From NCBI GenBank assembly GCA_020846515.1, contig JADLDX010000902.1, positions 1-5,775 of the forward strand: a DNA stretch of 5,775 nucleotides. The letters run 5' to 3'. Under the pieces are notes generated by a model. That model saw only the letters and a program-made list of their open reading frames with translations, had not been told where the DNA came from and did not search any database. This document shows positions 1 to 5,775 of this stretch, one piece after another. The stretch's first letter is position 1, and every line of letters starts with the position of its first letter. The stretch comes from Pirellulaceae bacterium. GTDB taxonomy: Bacteria > Planctomycetota > Planctomycetia > Pirellulales > Pirellulaceae. Position numbers and translations under genes: made by a program.

Positions 1-166
1 CCACCGCGCGGCGCGGCAGATTCCAGAACTTCAATACTTCGGCGATAGCCTCTGGCGTCCCAATACCGCGTTTGTCCAACCGATAGACGGCGAAAGGACC
101 ACCATCCAGCGGAAAGTCGCTGACCTCATGGACAACGAAGTCTTCCCGCAATCGCTTTAGTTTCAT
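1..166 (-). CDS. truD: tRNA pseudouridine synthase D, N-terminal part (truncated by window edge)
   Basis: TruD converts uridine 13 of certain tRNAs to pseudouridine and acts in the cytoplasm. Only the first 55 residues lie in the window, starting MKLKRLREDFVVHEV. What is seen: the EDFVVxE segment at residues 8-14, then GGPFAVYRLDKRGIGTPEAI and LKFWNLPRR. This matches the TruD N-terminal pattern EDFxVxE...G.H..V...K.G..T...A..LA..L.I..R known from E. coli TruD. The catalytic aspartate lies beyond the edge and cannot be checked. The ATG at 164-166 is chosen because it directly precedes the conserved segment; no clear Shine-Dalgarno sequence is visible, and a TTG lies one codon upstream. The start is 11 bases after the stop of the UDP-glucuronate decarboxylase gene, so the two are probably co-transcribed and translation may be coupled. 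No frameshift is seen in the part present. Confidence 0.8.
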   Translation of the reverse strand, partial: MKLKRLREDFVVHEVSDFPLDGGPFAVYRLDKRGIGTPEAIAEVLKFWNLPRRAV

Positions 167-177
167 CAATAACCAGC

Positions 178-1155
178 TTACACATAGTTGGGAGTAGGTG
201 GCCGATAGTGGCTCAGATCAATCGATTTGAACCATTCGATCGTCTTGGCCAGTCCATCGCGCAGTGGCACTTTGGGTTGCCAGTCCAGCTTGGCCTTGGC
301 CAGTGTGATATCAGGACGACGGCGCGTTGGATCATCCGCCGGCAGCGGCTTAGTGACCAGTTTGCTCGAAACGCCTGTCAGTTCAATCACCAATTCGGCT
401 AATTCACGAATCGTAAACTCGCCGGGATTACCGATGTTGACTGGTCCAATAAAGTCATTGCTGCAATTCATCATGCGCTTGATGCCTTCGACCAGGTCGT
501 CGCGGTAACAGAAGGCGCGAGTTTGGTCACCATCACCAAAGATGGTAATGTCTTTGCCCGTGATCGCCTGACGAATAAAGTTGGAAACCACGCGTCCATC
601 ATACGGATGCATACGTGGACCGTACGTGTTGAAGATGCGCACGATACGAATGTTCACCTTGTTCATGCGATAATAATCCATGAACAACGTTTCCGCGGCG
701 CGCTTGCCTTCGTCATAACAGGCGCGGGGGCCAATTGGATTGACGTTACCGCGATAGCTTTCGGGTTGCGGATGCACTTCTGGATCGCCGTAGATTTCTG
801 AAGTGCTGGCCAGCAGAATCTTGGCCCCACAACGCTTGGCCATACCCAACATGTTGATCGAGCCCATGACGCTGGTCTTGATGGTCTTGATGGGATTGTA
901 TTGATAGTGACCCGGTGCCGCGGGACAGGCCAGGTGGTAGATCTGGTCAACTTCTAAAAAGATCGGTAGCGTCACATCGTGCCGAATCAATTCAAAGTTG
1001 GGTTTACCCAACAGGTGCACCACATTCGTCTTTTGACTGGTAAAGAAGTTATCCAAACAGATAACATCGTGTCCTTCAGCGACCAGGCGTTCGCACAGAT
1101 GCGAACCGAGAAAGCCGGCACCGCCCGTTACCAGGATACGATTGATTTGCGACAT
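178..1155 (-). CDS. uxs: UDP-glucuronate decarboxylase (UDP-xylose synthase), SDR family
   Basis: This enzyme decarboxylates UDP-glucuronate to UDP-xylose using bound NAD+, supplying xylose and related sugars for polysaccharides and glycans. The 325-residue protein is an extended short-chain dehydrogenase. The Rossmann NAD motif [11 protein letters not shown] is at residues 10-20. The active-site segment [14 protein letters not shown] is at 117-130 (Thr118, Glu120), and the catalytic Tyr147-x-x-x-Lys151 follows in [21 protein letters not shown] is at 175-190 and RRRPDI at 278-283. The PEVHPQ and [16 protein letters not shown] segments point to UXS rather than to UDP-glucose 4-epimerase or dTDP-glucose dehydratase, its closest look-alikes. 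There is no N-terminal membrane anchor, unlike animal UXS1, so it is cytosolic. The ATG at 1155 lies seven residues before the first Rossmann strand; the ribosome site is weak (GGA about 8 bases upstream). It sits between the hypothetical gene (47-base gap) and truD (11-base gap). All key residues are intact and the length is normal. Confidence 0.93.
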   Translation of the reverse strand: MSQINRILVTGGAGFLGSHLCERLVAEGHDVICLDNFFTSQKTNVVHLLGKPNFELIRHDVTLPIFLEVDQIYHLACPAAPGHYQYNPIKTIKTSVMGSINMLGMAKRCGAKILLASTSEIYGDPEVHPQPESYRGNVNPIGPRACYDEGKRAAETLFMDYYRMNKVNIRIVRIFNTYGPRMHPYDGRVVSNFIRQAITGKDITIFGDGDQTRAFCYRDDLVEGIKRMMNCSNDFIGPVNIGNPGEFTIRELAELVIELTGVSSKLVTKPLPADDPTRRRPDITLAKAKLDWQPKVPLRDGLAKTIEWFKSIDLSHYRPPTPNYV

Positions 1156-1202
1156 GCGTGAGATCCATCATTAAGGGAGACTTGAGCGGGCTCGGATATC
1201 GA

Positions 1203-1787
1203 TCACTTCCACTGTGTGACGACCGAGCCGCCTATTTGATCAGATTGCTGGCTTATTTTTAAGGCCAGCGGTGCTCGTTGTTCAGAAGAGAATTGTCCAA
1301 GCTCATCGGCGCGATCTAAAGCCAGCTCTCGAAACTCTTGCAGCCAAGTCGGATCCGCATCCAAGGCGGCTTGCAACTGATCATTGAATGGTCCAGAGAA
1401 AATTGCTTCCGGCCTATCGAGATCATCCAGTGACAACTCAATATCCACTTGCTCAGCCATCTTCTGGCCACCTGGTTGCTGGCGTAACCAGGACAAAAAA
1501 CGCTCACCCCAACTGTGCGTGCGTTGCATCAAGCTGTTGGATTGGGCTGAGCTAGAGTTAAGGTCCGCGCCCGTGCCGCTAGAGCCAGCCAAGGTGGTAT
1601 GCTCGTTCGCACTGGCCGCTCCGGCCAGTCCAGTTGTATCCTCGAGTCCAGGCTCGGCAGCCTGTCCAGCCAAACTGGCCAACATACTCAGGAACTGACT
1701 GCCCGCTTGCGCGCTACTCCGGGCGGCCAGGCCAGCCAGACTGGCTGCCCCCGGGAGTGCGGACAAGGATAACGCAGTCATACTCAT
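1203..1787 (-). CDS. hypothetical protein, Ala/Leu/Gly/Ser-rich N-terminal half and acidic C-terminal half
   Basis: I do not recognise this 194-residue protein. Residues 1-85 are low in complexity and rich in Ala, Ser, Leu and Gly, with four LAG tripeptides at 17-19, 39-41, 54-56 and 66-68. They look amphipathic rather than like a standard signal peptide, since the basic N-region and long hydrophobic core are missing. Residues about 90-194 look like a folded, acidic, helical region containing SWGERFLSWL, ELSLDDLDRPE and DPTWLQEFRELALDRADELG. The first in-frame start is a TTG at 1817, but the ATG at 1787 has GAGGTG 6 bases upstream, so I use it. A second ATG follows two codons later. The gene ends 47 bases before the UDP-glucuronate decarboxylase gene on the same strand, so it may lead that operon. 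The sequence offers no function. Codon use is consistent with a real gene, and no competing frame looks better. Confidence 0.6.
   Translation of the reverse strand: MSMTALSLSALPGAASLAGLAARSSAQAGSQFLSMLASLAGQAAEPGLEDTTGLAGAASANEHTTLAGSSGTGADLNSSSAQSNSLMQRTHSWGERFLSWLRQQPGGQKMAEQVDIELSLDDLDRPEAIFSGPFNDQLQAALDADPTWLQEFRELALDRADELGQFSSEQRAPLALKISQQSDQIGGSVVTQWK
1611..1747. repeat. cluster of short perfect inverted repeats inside the hypothetical gene
   Basis: Three perfect inverted repeats lie within 137 bases. ACTGGCCG/CGGCCAGT is at 1611-1629 with a 3-base loop, CAGGCT/AGCCTG at 1649-1664 with a 4-base loop, and CAGCCAG/CTGGCTG at 1733-1747 with a 1-base centre. CTGGCC/GGCCAG words recur between them. 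They encode the Ala/Leu/Gly/Ser-rich half of the protein, so they may simply follow from biased codons (GCC, CTG, GGC). They could also fold in the mRNA near its 5' end. Confidence 0.5.
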
Positions 1788-1793
1788 CACCAA

Positions 1794-1799
1794 CACCTC
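1794..1799 (-). promoter_or_regulatory. ribosome binding site that decides the start of the hypothetical gene
   Basis: On the minus strand this reads GAGGTG, followed by a 6-base spacer (TTGGTG) and then ATG at 1787. It favours that ATG over the upstream in-frame TTG at 1817, which has no comparable signal. Confidence 0.55.
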
Positions 1800-1966
1800 A
1801 TTGGCCGAGCCGCTCAATGGTTGACCACCTCAAACGGTTAGCCGTTCCCATCCGCCTGGCCATTTTCGGCCGCAGGCTTTCGACTTGAATGGCTATCGGC
1901 ATTCTTGACGCAATCGCACTAGATTAAATCCGACCTTTAGGGTCCCAGAGTTTGGGGAGGCGACCC

Positions 1967-2116
1967 ATGGGGAATTACGGTGTGAATCTGCGGCGTGTTG
2001 GCGTTGATAATCCCACTGCCACGTGTTGCAGGTGGGCTAGTGTCTGGTACATTGTCGGTTTGGTGGAAAGGCGGATCGTCGATGTTTACTCGGGGAATGT
2101 CCCGGGAGGAATTTAG
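1967..2116 (+). CDS. candidate 49-residue small ORF with strong Shine-Dalgarno sequence
   Basis: The ATG at 1967 is preceded by GGGGAGG, with 6 bases between GGAGG (1956-1960) and the start. This is the best ribosome site in the divergent region. The ORF runs 49 codons to a TAG at 2114-2116. It begins MGNYGVNLRRVGVD, has a Cys pair at 20-21, a short hydrophobic stretch WASVWYIVGLV at 23-33, and ends SGNVPGGI. I recognise no family. It could be a small membrane-associated protein, a leader peptide, or chance. Support comes only from the start signal and the absence of a better gene here. Confidence 0.3.
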   Translation: MGNYGVNLRRVGVDNPTATCCRWASVWYIVGLVERRIVDVYSGNVPGGI

Positions 2117-2226
2117 ACGGTCCGTCCTAAAAATGGCCCGAACGCAACAACTAATGGCGCGATCGAACCGAAATTCCCGCGAAATCCACCAACTTGCGTC
2201 TTCGCAGTCTTTTCTGGCGTTTGAGA

Positions 2227-2619
2227 ATGTTTCTTTTCCTGTTGCTAGCGTTCTTAGTGGCTTCGGCCGCGTGCTGGGCATCCGACGTTTCGGTAAAACC
2301 GTGGCGATGGAGTTGCTCTGGGTCCGCGGAAGGCACTCGGCATTGGCCAGCGAGCGATCTGCATAGCTTCGTGGGTGCTTGTCCCGGCCTGAATTGCCTG
2401 GCGAGTCCCACGAGTCTGACTGCATCCCGATCGACTTTGGGCGTAGGCGGCCAGCTCAATCGCTGGCCCGTTCGCTGGCCCGGTCGACCGCGCTGGACAT
2501 CTAATCAACAGGTTTTCGCTAGATTTGCTGGGCTGTGCCCTGACACCAGTTGGTTCACCATGCAGCGAGTCCAGATGGCCCACCGGCTTCCAACCTGGAA
2601 CTGCTACTGCGGCGTCTGA
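2227..2619 (+). CDS. candidate secreted Trp/Cys-rich protein
   Basis: From the ATG at 2227 this reads as 130 residues; an in-frame TTG at 2194 would add 11 residues (MRLRSLFWRLR) and give a basic N-region. Residues 1-18 ([18 protein letters not shown]) look like a signal peptide, with possible cleavage after Ala18. SAAC at 13-16 is only a weak lipobox, because it lacks Leu/Val/Ile at -3. The rest has 9 Trp and 7 Cys in all, including [12 protein letters not shown] at 79-90, and matches no family I know. Neither start has a Shine-Dalgarno sequence. The third codon position is only moderately GC-rich. It ends 71 bases before the rny start, so it could be the first gene of that unit. Trp-rich composition can also come from a non-coding frame over TGG-rich DNA, hence the low confidence. 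Confidence 0.3.
   Translation: MFLFLLLAFLVASAACWASDVSVKPWRWSCSGSAEGTRHWPASDLHSFVGACPGLNCLASPTSLTASRSTLGVGGQLNRWPVRWPGRPRWTSNQQVFARFAGLCPDTSWFTMQRVQMAHRLPTWNCYCGV
2460..2482 (+). repeat. 12-base-period tandem direct repeat
   Basis: TCGCTGGCCCG occurs at 2460-2470 and again at 2472-2482, one base apart. In the frame of the candidate secreted protein the repeat encodes RWPV-RWPG, and a degenerate third unit (RPRW) follows. A period that is a multiple of three fits coding but does not prove it. Confidence 0.6.
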
Positions 2620-2674
2620 TTCGCCGCAACAGGAATAAGCGAGAAACTTGGTTTGATTGCCTTAAGGTAGCTCC

Positions 2675-2682
2675 GAGAAAGG
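2675..2682 (+). promoter_or_regulatory. ribosome binding site for rny
   Basis: GAGAAAGG lies 8 bases before the GTG at 2691. It supports that start over the ATG at 2829, which is preceded by pyrimidine-rich sequence and no Shine-Dalgarno. Confidence 0.5.
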
Positions 2683-2690
2683 TGTCTATC

Positions 2691-4367
2691 GTGGCAACAA
2701 CTGATTCAAATATTCCCTTCGCCCTGGATGGCTTCTGGTCGTCGCTCGAGCCCACGGCAGGCTTTCACGTATTAACCCAAGTCGACCAACTGCTGGCCCA
2801 GGCAGCGGCGACTTCCTCCGGTTCATTGATGACCGGGATCGTGGCGGCGGTGTGCCTGGTGCTGGGCGCGATCGTCATGAAGGTGCTCGATTCGGCGCGC
2901 GGGCGGGATGCCAAAACCAAAGCCCAAAATTTGCTTGAGAAGGCTCAAGCCGATGCGGCCAACGTCGTGCGCTCCGCCGAATTGGAGGCCAAAGAAAAAG
3001 CCCTTCATCAAAAGCAACACCACGAAGCCGAATTGGCCAAAGCCCGCGAACAGGTCCGCGCACGAGAATTGAGCCTGGATCGCAAGGAAGAGACCCTGCA
3101 ACAGTCCGGCGATGCGCTGCGCAAACAAGAAAAGATGGTCGAAGCCCAACAGCGCCGCGTCGCCGAGAAAGCTCAAGAGGCCGCGCGTCGCAGCGAGGAA
3201 CTGCAGAAGACCCTGCAGGAACAGGCCACCGTTCTGCAACGCTTGAGTGGCCTGAGCAAAGAAGAAGCCACGACGCGGTTGCTAAGCCTGTTGGAGCAAG
3301 AACTGGAACAAGAGATCGGCAACAAGATCATCAAGCATGAACGACGCCTGACCGAGATGGCCGATCAAAAGGCGCAAGAAATCCTGCTGACCGCTATGCA
3401 GCGTTACGCTGCGGCACATACCGCGGACAGCACCACCAGCACGGTAGACATTCCCAACGATGACATGAAGGGCCGCATCATCGGTCGCGAAGGACGCAAC
3501 ATCCGCGCCTTCGAAAAAGCCACCGGCATCGATGTGATCATCGACGACACTCCGGGCGTGGTCATCGTCAGCGGCTTTGATCCAGTGCGACGCGAAGTGG
3601 CCCGCCAATCCTTGGGCAAACTCATTGCCGATGGACGCATCCATCCTTCGCGCATCGAAGAAATCGTTCAGCAGACTGAGAAAGAGCTGGAACAGTTCAT
3701 TCGACGCAAAGGTGAAGAGGCTGCCGATGAAGTGAATGTGCGTGGCTTGCACGAACGCATTATCTATATGTTGGGTCGCCTGCACTTCCGAACCAGCTAC
3801 AGCCAAAACGTGCTGCGACATTCCGTGGAAGTAGCTTTCCTGTCAGGCATGTTGGCAGAAATGATTGGCCTCAAGCCAGACGTTGCCCGGCGCTGCGGCC
3901 TGCTGCACGATATTGGTAAGGCGGCGGACCATGAACTGGAAGGCGGCCATCCGAAAATCGGCGCCGATCTTCTCAAACGTCACGGCGAGAACGAGTTTGT
4001 GGTGCATGCCGCCTTGGGCCATCATGATCAACTGACCACCGAATACCCATACACTCTGCTAGTGGCCACCGCCGATGCTTGCAGTGCCTCCCGACCCGGC
4101 GCGCGCCGCGAATCGCTAGAACGCTACATCAAACGCATGGAAGAACTCGAGTCGATTGCGAGGGGCTTTGAAGGAGTTGAACAGGCCTTTGCGATTCAAG
4201 CTGGACGTGAACTGCGAGTGATCGCCAGCGCCAAAGATACCGATGATGCCAAGGCAGCTAAAGTTTGCCGCGAGATTGCGCGCGCCTTCGAACAGCAGCT
4301 AACTTACCCAGGCGAAATCAAGGTCACGGTCGTTCGCGAGTCGCGCTTTATCGAGGTCGCCCGGTGA
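2691..4367 (+). CDS. rny: ribonuclease Y, membrane-anchored endoribonuclease
   Basis: RNase Y starts mRNA decay by endonucleolytic cleavage at the inner face of the cytoplasmic membrane. Read from GTG 2691 the protein has 558 residues. A single membrane segment lies at about 48-66 ([19 protein letters not shown]), followed by a long charged coiled coil at about 77-240. A KH RNA-binding domain follows from about 258, with the GREG loop at 265-268 in [12 protein letters not shown]. The HD phosphohydrolase domain has His377 (VLRHSVE), the catalytic His406-Asp407 in HDIGKA, HHD at 444-446, and the conserved [24 protein letters not shown] tail. All key residues are present. The usual family length is about 510-520, and the ATG at 2829 would give 512. 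I prefer 2691 because of GAGAAAGG upstream and the coding look of the extension, but the choice is open. The stop overlaps the ymdB start, so the two are translationally coupled. Confidence 0.95.
   Translation: MATTDSNIPFALDGFWSSLEPTAGFHVLTQVDQLLAQAAATSSGSLMTGIVAAVCLVLGAIVMKVLDSARGRDAKTKAQNLLEKAQADAANVVRSAELEAKEKALHQKQHHEAELAKAREQVRARELSLDRKEETLQQSGDALRKQEKMVEAQQRRVAEKAQEAARRSEELQKTLQEQATVLQRLSGLSKEEATTRLLSLLEQELEQEIGNKIIKHERRLTEMADQKAQEILLTAMQRYAAAHTADSTTSTVDIPNDDMKGRIIGREGRNIRAFEKATGIDVIIDDTPGVVIVSGFDPVRREVARQSLGKLIADGRIHPSRIEEIVQQTEKELEQFIRRKGEEAADEVNVRGLHERIIYMLGRLHFRTSYSQNVLRHSVEVAFLSGMLAEMIGLKPDVARRCGLLHDIGKAADHELEGGHPKIGADLLKRHGENEFVVHAALGHHDQLTTEYPYTLLVATADACSASRPGARRESLERYIKRMEELESIARGFEGVEQAFAIQAGRELRVIASAKDTDDAKAAKVCREIARAFEQQLTYPGEIKVTVVRESRFIEVAR
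4353..4356 (+). promoter_or_regulatory. ribosome binding site for ymdB inside the rny 3' end
   Basis: GAGG lies 7 bases before the GTG at 4364, within the last codons of rny. Together with the GTGA stop/start overlap it fixes the ymdB start. Confidence 0.6.
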
Positions 4368-5275
4368 CAGAGCTCGATCGTTCGTCCAGCCTGCCCACGC
4401 CCGTGCCTCGCCATCCCGGATGCCTGCGGGTGGCGCTGGTCGGAGATATCGTTGGCAAGCCAGGTATGCGCGTGACGTGTAAAGCGGTCCCTTGGCTCAA
4501 GCAGAACTTTCATGTCGATGCCATCGTGGCCAATGCCGAAAATGCTGCGGATGGTTCAGGCCTGCGGACTACCGATTATCGACGCCTGATTCAACACGGT
4601 ATCGATGGCATCACGCTGGGCGATCACATCTATCGCAAGCAAGAGATCATCGAGGTCCTAACCAGCCAACACAACATTGTGAGACCGGCCAATATGCCCG
4701 ACCAGGCTCCGGGCTTGCAGTGGACAACGCTGGACATCGGCCAAACCACTCTGGGGCTGATCAGCTTGATTGGGCGGGTGTTTATGAAACCAGCCGATTG
4801 CCCCTTTGCGGCCGCCGATCGTGTGCTGGCCGAAATGACCAACTTGCCTCAAGGCCGGCCACTGGCCATCTTGGTGGATATGCATGCCGAAGCCACCAGC
4901 GACAAACAGTTGATGGGTCGATTTCTAGACGGTCGCGTATCGGCCGTTTTGGGCACCCACACACACGTGGCTACCGCCGACCAGCAGATATTGCCTGGCG
5001 GCACCGGTTTTCAATGCGATGTGGGCATGACGGGCCCCATGGACGGAATCCTGGGACGCAAGATCGAGCCCGTCATGCGCGCGAGCCTGCATGGCACGCC
5101 CACGCCGTTTCACATTTCGACCGGCTGCGTAGAACTGCATGCCACCTGGGTCGATATCGATCTGGCCAGCGGAATGTGCCAAGCCATTGACCGGCTGACC
5201 ATCCTGGAGACGGCACTGGATGCTTATCTGGAGGAGCAAGCCGCCCAAGAAAAGGCGCGGCGGCTCATGCTGTGA
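4364..5275 (+). CDS. ymdB: YmdB-family metallophosphoesterase (TIGR00282 type)
   Basis: YmdB-like proteins are dinuclear-metal phosphodiesterases. The Bacillus member hydrolyses cyclic nucleotides in vitro and affects biofilm and motility decisions; the substrate here is unknown. The 303-residue protein shows the family metal motifs in order: Asp28 in VGDIVGKPG (26-34), Glu59-Asn60 in NAENAADG, Asp87-His88 in LGDHIYRK, His174 in [11 protein letters not shown], His199 and His201 in [10 protein letters not shown], then [14 protein letters not shown] at 218-231. The position of Asp87 is normally Asn (GNH), a substitution in a metal ligand. The N-terminus carries about 20 extra residues ([18 protein letters not shown]) before the first strand, and the C-terminus has an additional charged helix, so it is longer than the usual roughly 260-270 residues. 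The GTG start overlaps the rny TGA by 4 bases, with GAGG upstream. The rny-ymdB order is also known from Bacillus (ymdA-ymdB), which supports the call. Confidence 0.92.
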   Translation: MTELDRSSSLPTPVPRHPGCLRVALVGDIVGKPGMRVTCKAVPWLKQNFHVDAIVANAENAADGSGLRTTDYRRLIQHGIDGITLGDHIYRKQEIIEVLTSQHNIVRPANMPDQAPGLQWTTLDIGQTTLGLISLIGRVFMKPADCPFAAADRVLAEMTNLPQGRPLAILVDMHAEATSDKQLMGRFLDGRVSAVLGTHTHVATADQQILPGGTGFQCDVGMTGPMDGILGRKIEPVMRASLHGTPTPFHISTGCVELHATWVDIDLASGMCQAIDRLTILETALDAYLEEQAAQEKARRLML

Positions 5276-5276
5276 G

Positions 5277-5306
5277 ATGCCTCAAGTGATGTAATGCCTC
5301 AAGTGA
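5277..5306 (+). repeat. 13-base direct repeat between ymdB and the DUF2752 gene
   Basis: ATGCCTCAAGTGA occurs at 5277-5289 and at 5294-5306, separated by TGTA. The two perfect copies fill most of the 47-base gap between the genes and end just before the Shine-Dalgarno of the next gene. It could be a small tandem duplication or a pair of binding sites; the sequence does not decide. Confidence 0.75.
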
Positions 5307-5310
5307 CACC

Positions 5311-5316
5311 AGGTGA
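5311..5316 (+). promoter_or_regulatory. ribosome binding site for the DUF2752 gene
   Basis: AGGTGA lies 6 bases before the ATG at 5323. It selects this start over the ATG at 5294, which opens a different, overlapping frame. Confidence 0.6.
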
Positions 5317-5322
5317 ACCCAC

Positions 5323-5775
5323 ATGGCGCGGCACACAGTCGAAATCGACTCACTTGATTCTGTCGCGGCGGCACCTCATTTCAGGCGCGCCAGTTTCAGG
5401 TCGCGATGGGGCGCGGCCATCGCTGTGGCAGGCGTCCTGGCGCTGCTGGGCGTGGCTCGACAACTGGAACCGAGTCCACTGGGCTTTGGTACACACCAGC
5501 AACTGGGATTACCACCCTGTACCTCTATGCTGCTATGGGACATGCGCTGTCCGGCTTGCGGCATGACGACGTCTTGGAGTTATGCCGTGCGCGGCCGCTG
5601 GTTGGACGCCTGGCGATCCAATGCAGGCGGTGCCCTGTTGGTGGCAATCGCTCTTGTATTTGTGCCGCTGGGCTGCTATTTCGTTGTGCGAGGCTACTGG
5701 AGTCGCCATGGATGGCTGTCGTTCAGTCTGGCACTCTGTCTGACAGTCGCCCTGATGCTGGCGGTAGGACAGTGG
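5323..5775 (+). CDS. DUF2752 family membrane protein (3' end beyond window)
   Basis: DUF2752 proteins are small integral membrane proteins of unknown function with a conserved cysteine motif. The first 151 residues are present. A first membrane segment lies at about 29-45 (WGAAIAVAGVLALLGVA). The family core follows: GTHQQLGLPPC at 56-66, CPACGMTTSW at 76-85, then AVRGRWLDAWRSNAGGALL at 88-106. Further membrane segments lie at about 104-123 and 131-149, and the reading frame is open at the edge. The order GLPPC, CPxCGMT, RGxxxxAxxxNxxG is typical of this family. The paired cysteines could bind a metal or a cofactor, but that is inference. The ATG at 5323 has AGGTGA upstream. The gene starts 47 bases after ymdB on the same strand, so it may be part of the rny-ymdB unit, although the gap leaves room for a separate promoter. 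Confidence 0.82.
   Translation, partial: MARHTVEIDSLDSVAAAPHFRRASFRSRWGAAIAVAGVLALLGVARQLEPSPLGFGTHQQLGLPPCTSMLLWDMRCPACGMTTSWSYAVRGRWLDAWRSNAGGALLVAIALVFVPLGCYFVVRGYWSRHGWLSFSLALCLTVALMLAVGQW

Larger units (their letters stand above)
1788..2690. other. divergent region without a recognisable gene
   Basis: This 903-base stretch separates the minus-strand genes from the plus-strand rny unit and must hold the promoters for both sides. I see no convincing sigma-70 -35/-10 pair, terminator, riboswitch or RNA gene in it. Three overlapping plus-strand ORFs in three different frames (1967-2116, 2082-2366 and 2227-2619) cover most of its right part. None matches a family I know. Two are listed separately as candidates. 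The shifting frames could also mean a decayed gene, but I cannot identify a parent protein. Confidence 0.6.

Noticed and set aside
208..801. Plus-strand ORFs opposite the UDP-glucuronate decarboxylase gene
   Set aside because: Shadows of a gene whose catalytic motifs are fully present on the minus strand.
1788..1817. TTG start at 1817 for the hypothetical gene
   Set aside because: It runs through the GAGGTG ribosome site that serves the ATG at 1787, and has no comparable site of its own.
1833..1846. Inverted repeat AACGG-TTAG-CCGTT upstream of the hypothetical gene
   Set aside because: Arms of only 5 bases and no promoter seen nearby; too short to call an operator.
1932..1944. GACC-TTTAG-GGTC inverted repeat and nearby TAATCT as a minus-strand promoter/operator
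   Set aside because: Four-base arms are expected by chance and no matching -35 element is at the right distance.
2082..2366. Plus-strand ORF beginning MFTRGMSREEFRRSV
   Set aside because: Only a loose AAAGG upstream, weak third-position bias, overlaps both better candidates; kept out of the gene list but its N-terminal helix-like segment was noted.
1937..2425. 162-residue minus-strand ORF in the divergent region
   Set aside because: Composition rich in Arg, Ser, Pro and Thr with no domain or hydrophobic pattern; looks like a chance open frame opposite the plus-strand candidates.
2550..2690. Longer start for rny at TTG 2550 (605 residues)
   Set aside because: No ribosome site, it overlaps the 3' end of the candidate secreted ORF, the added residues do not resemble RNase Y, and the GTG at 2691 has a good site.
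3282..3821. 179-residue minus-strand ORF opposite rny
   Set aside because: Lies antisense to the KH and HD coding region, whose plus-strand frame is clearly real.
5294..5566. 90-residue plus-strand ORF starting in the second copy of the 13-base repeat
   Set aside because: It overlaps the DUF2752 gene in another frame, lacks a ribosome site, and its translation resembles no protein.

Overview
The window most likely comes from a planctomycete, probably Pirellulaceae-like. This is inferred from the character of the encoded proteins: a RNase Y with an extended N-terminus, a YmdB with a GDH instead of a GNH motif, a DUF2752 membrane protein of the type with a CPxCGMTTSW core, and large loosely packed intergenic space. 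Base composition is moderately GC-rich by eye. No rRNA, tRNA, CRISPR array, transposase or phage gene was seen.

Layout. Positions 1-1787 hold three minus-strand genes in the order (transcribed right to left) hypothetical Ala/Leu/Gly-rich protein, UDP-glucuronate decarboxylase, and the start of truD, which runs off the left edge. Gaps are 47 and 11 bases, so they could be one transcription unit. Positions 1788-2690 form a 903-base divergent region with no recognisable gene. It contains a 49-codon ORF with a very good Shine-Dalgarno sequence and a Trp/Cys-rich ORF that starts with a signal-peptide-like segment; both are candidates only. Positions 2691-5775 hold three plus-strand genes: rny (RNase Y), ymdB (overlapping rny by 4 bases as GTGA) and a DUF2752 membrane protein cut by the right edge.

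How the genes work together. The plus-strand side is a compact RNA-decay/signalling unit: RNase Y is a membrane-anchored endoribonuclease, and YmdB is a metallophosphoesterase-fold protein that is also adjacent to rny in Bacillus (ymdA-ymdB). The minus-strand side links a nucleotide-sugar enzyme (UDP-xylose synthesis) to a tRNA pseudouridine synthase, with no evident functional tie beyond proximity.

Most of the window is conventional housekeeping. The items most worth a second look are the Asn-to-Asp change in the YmdB metal site, the N-terminal extension of RNase Y, the two candidate small genes in the divergent region, and the unrecognised hypothetical protein whose N-terminal half is encoded by hairpin-rich DNA.
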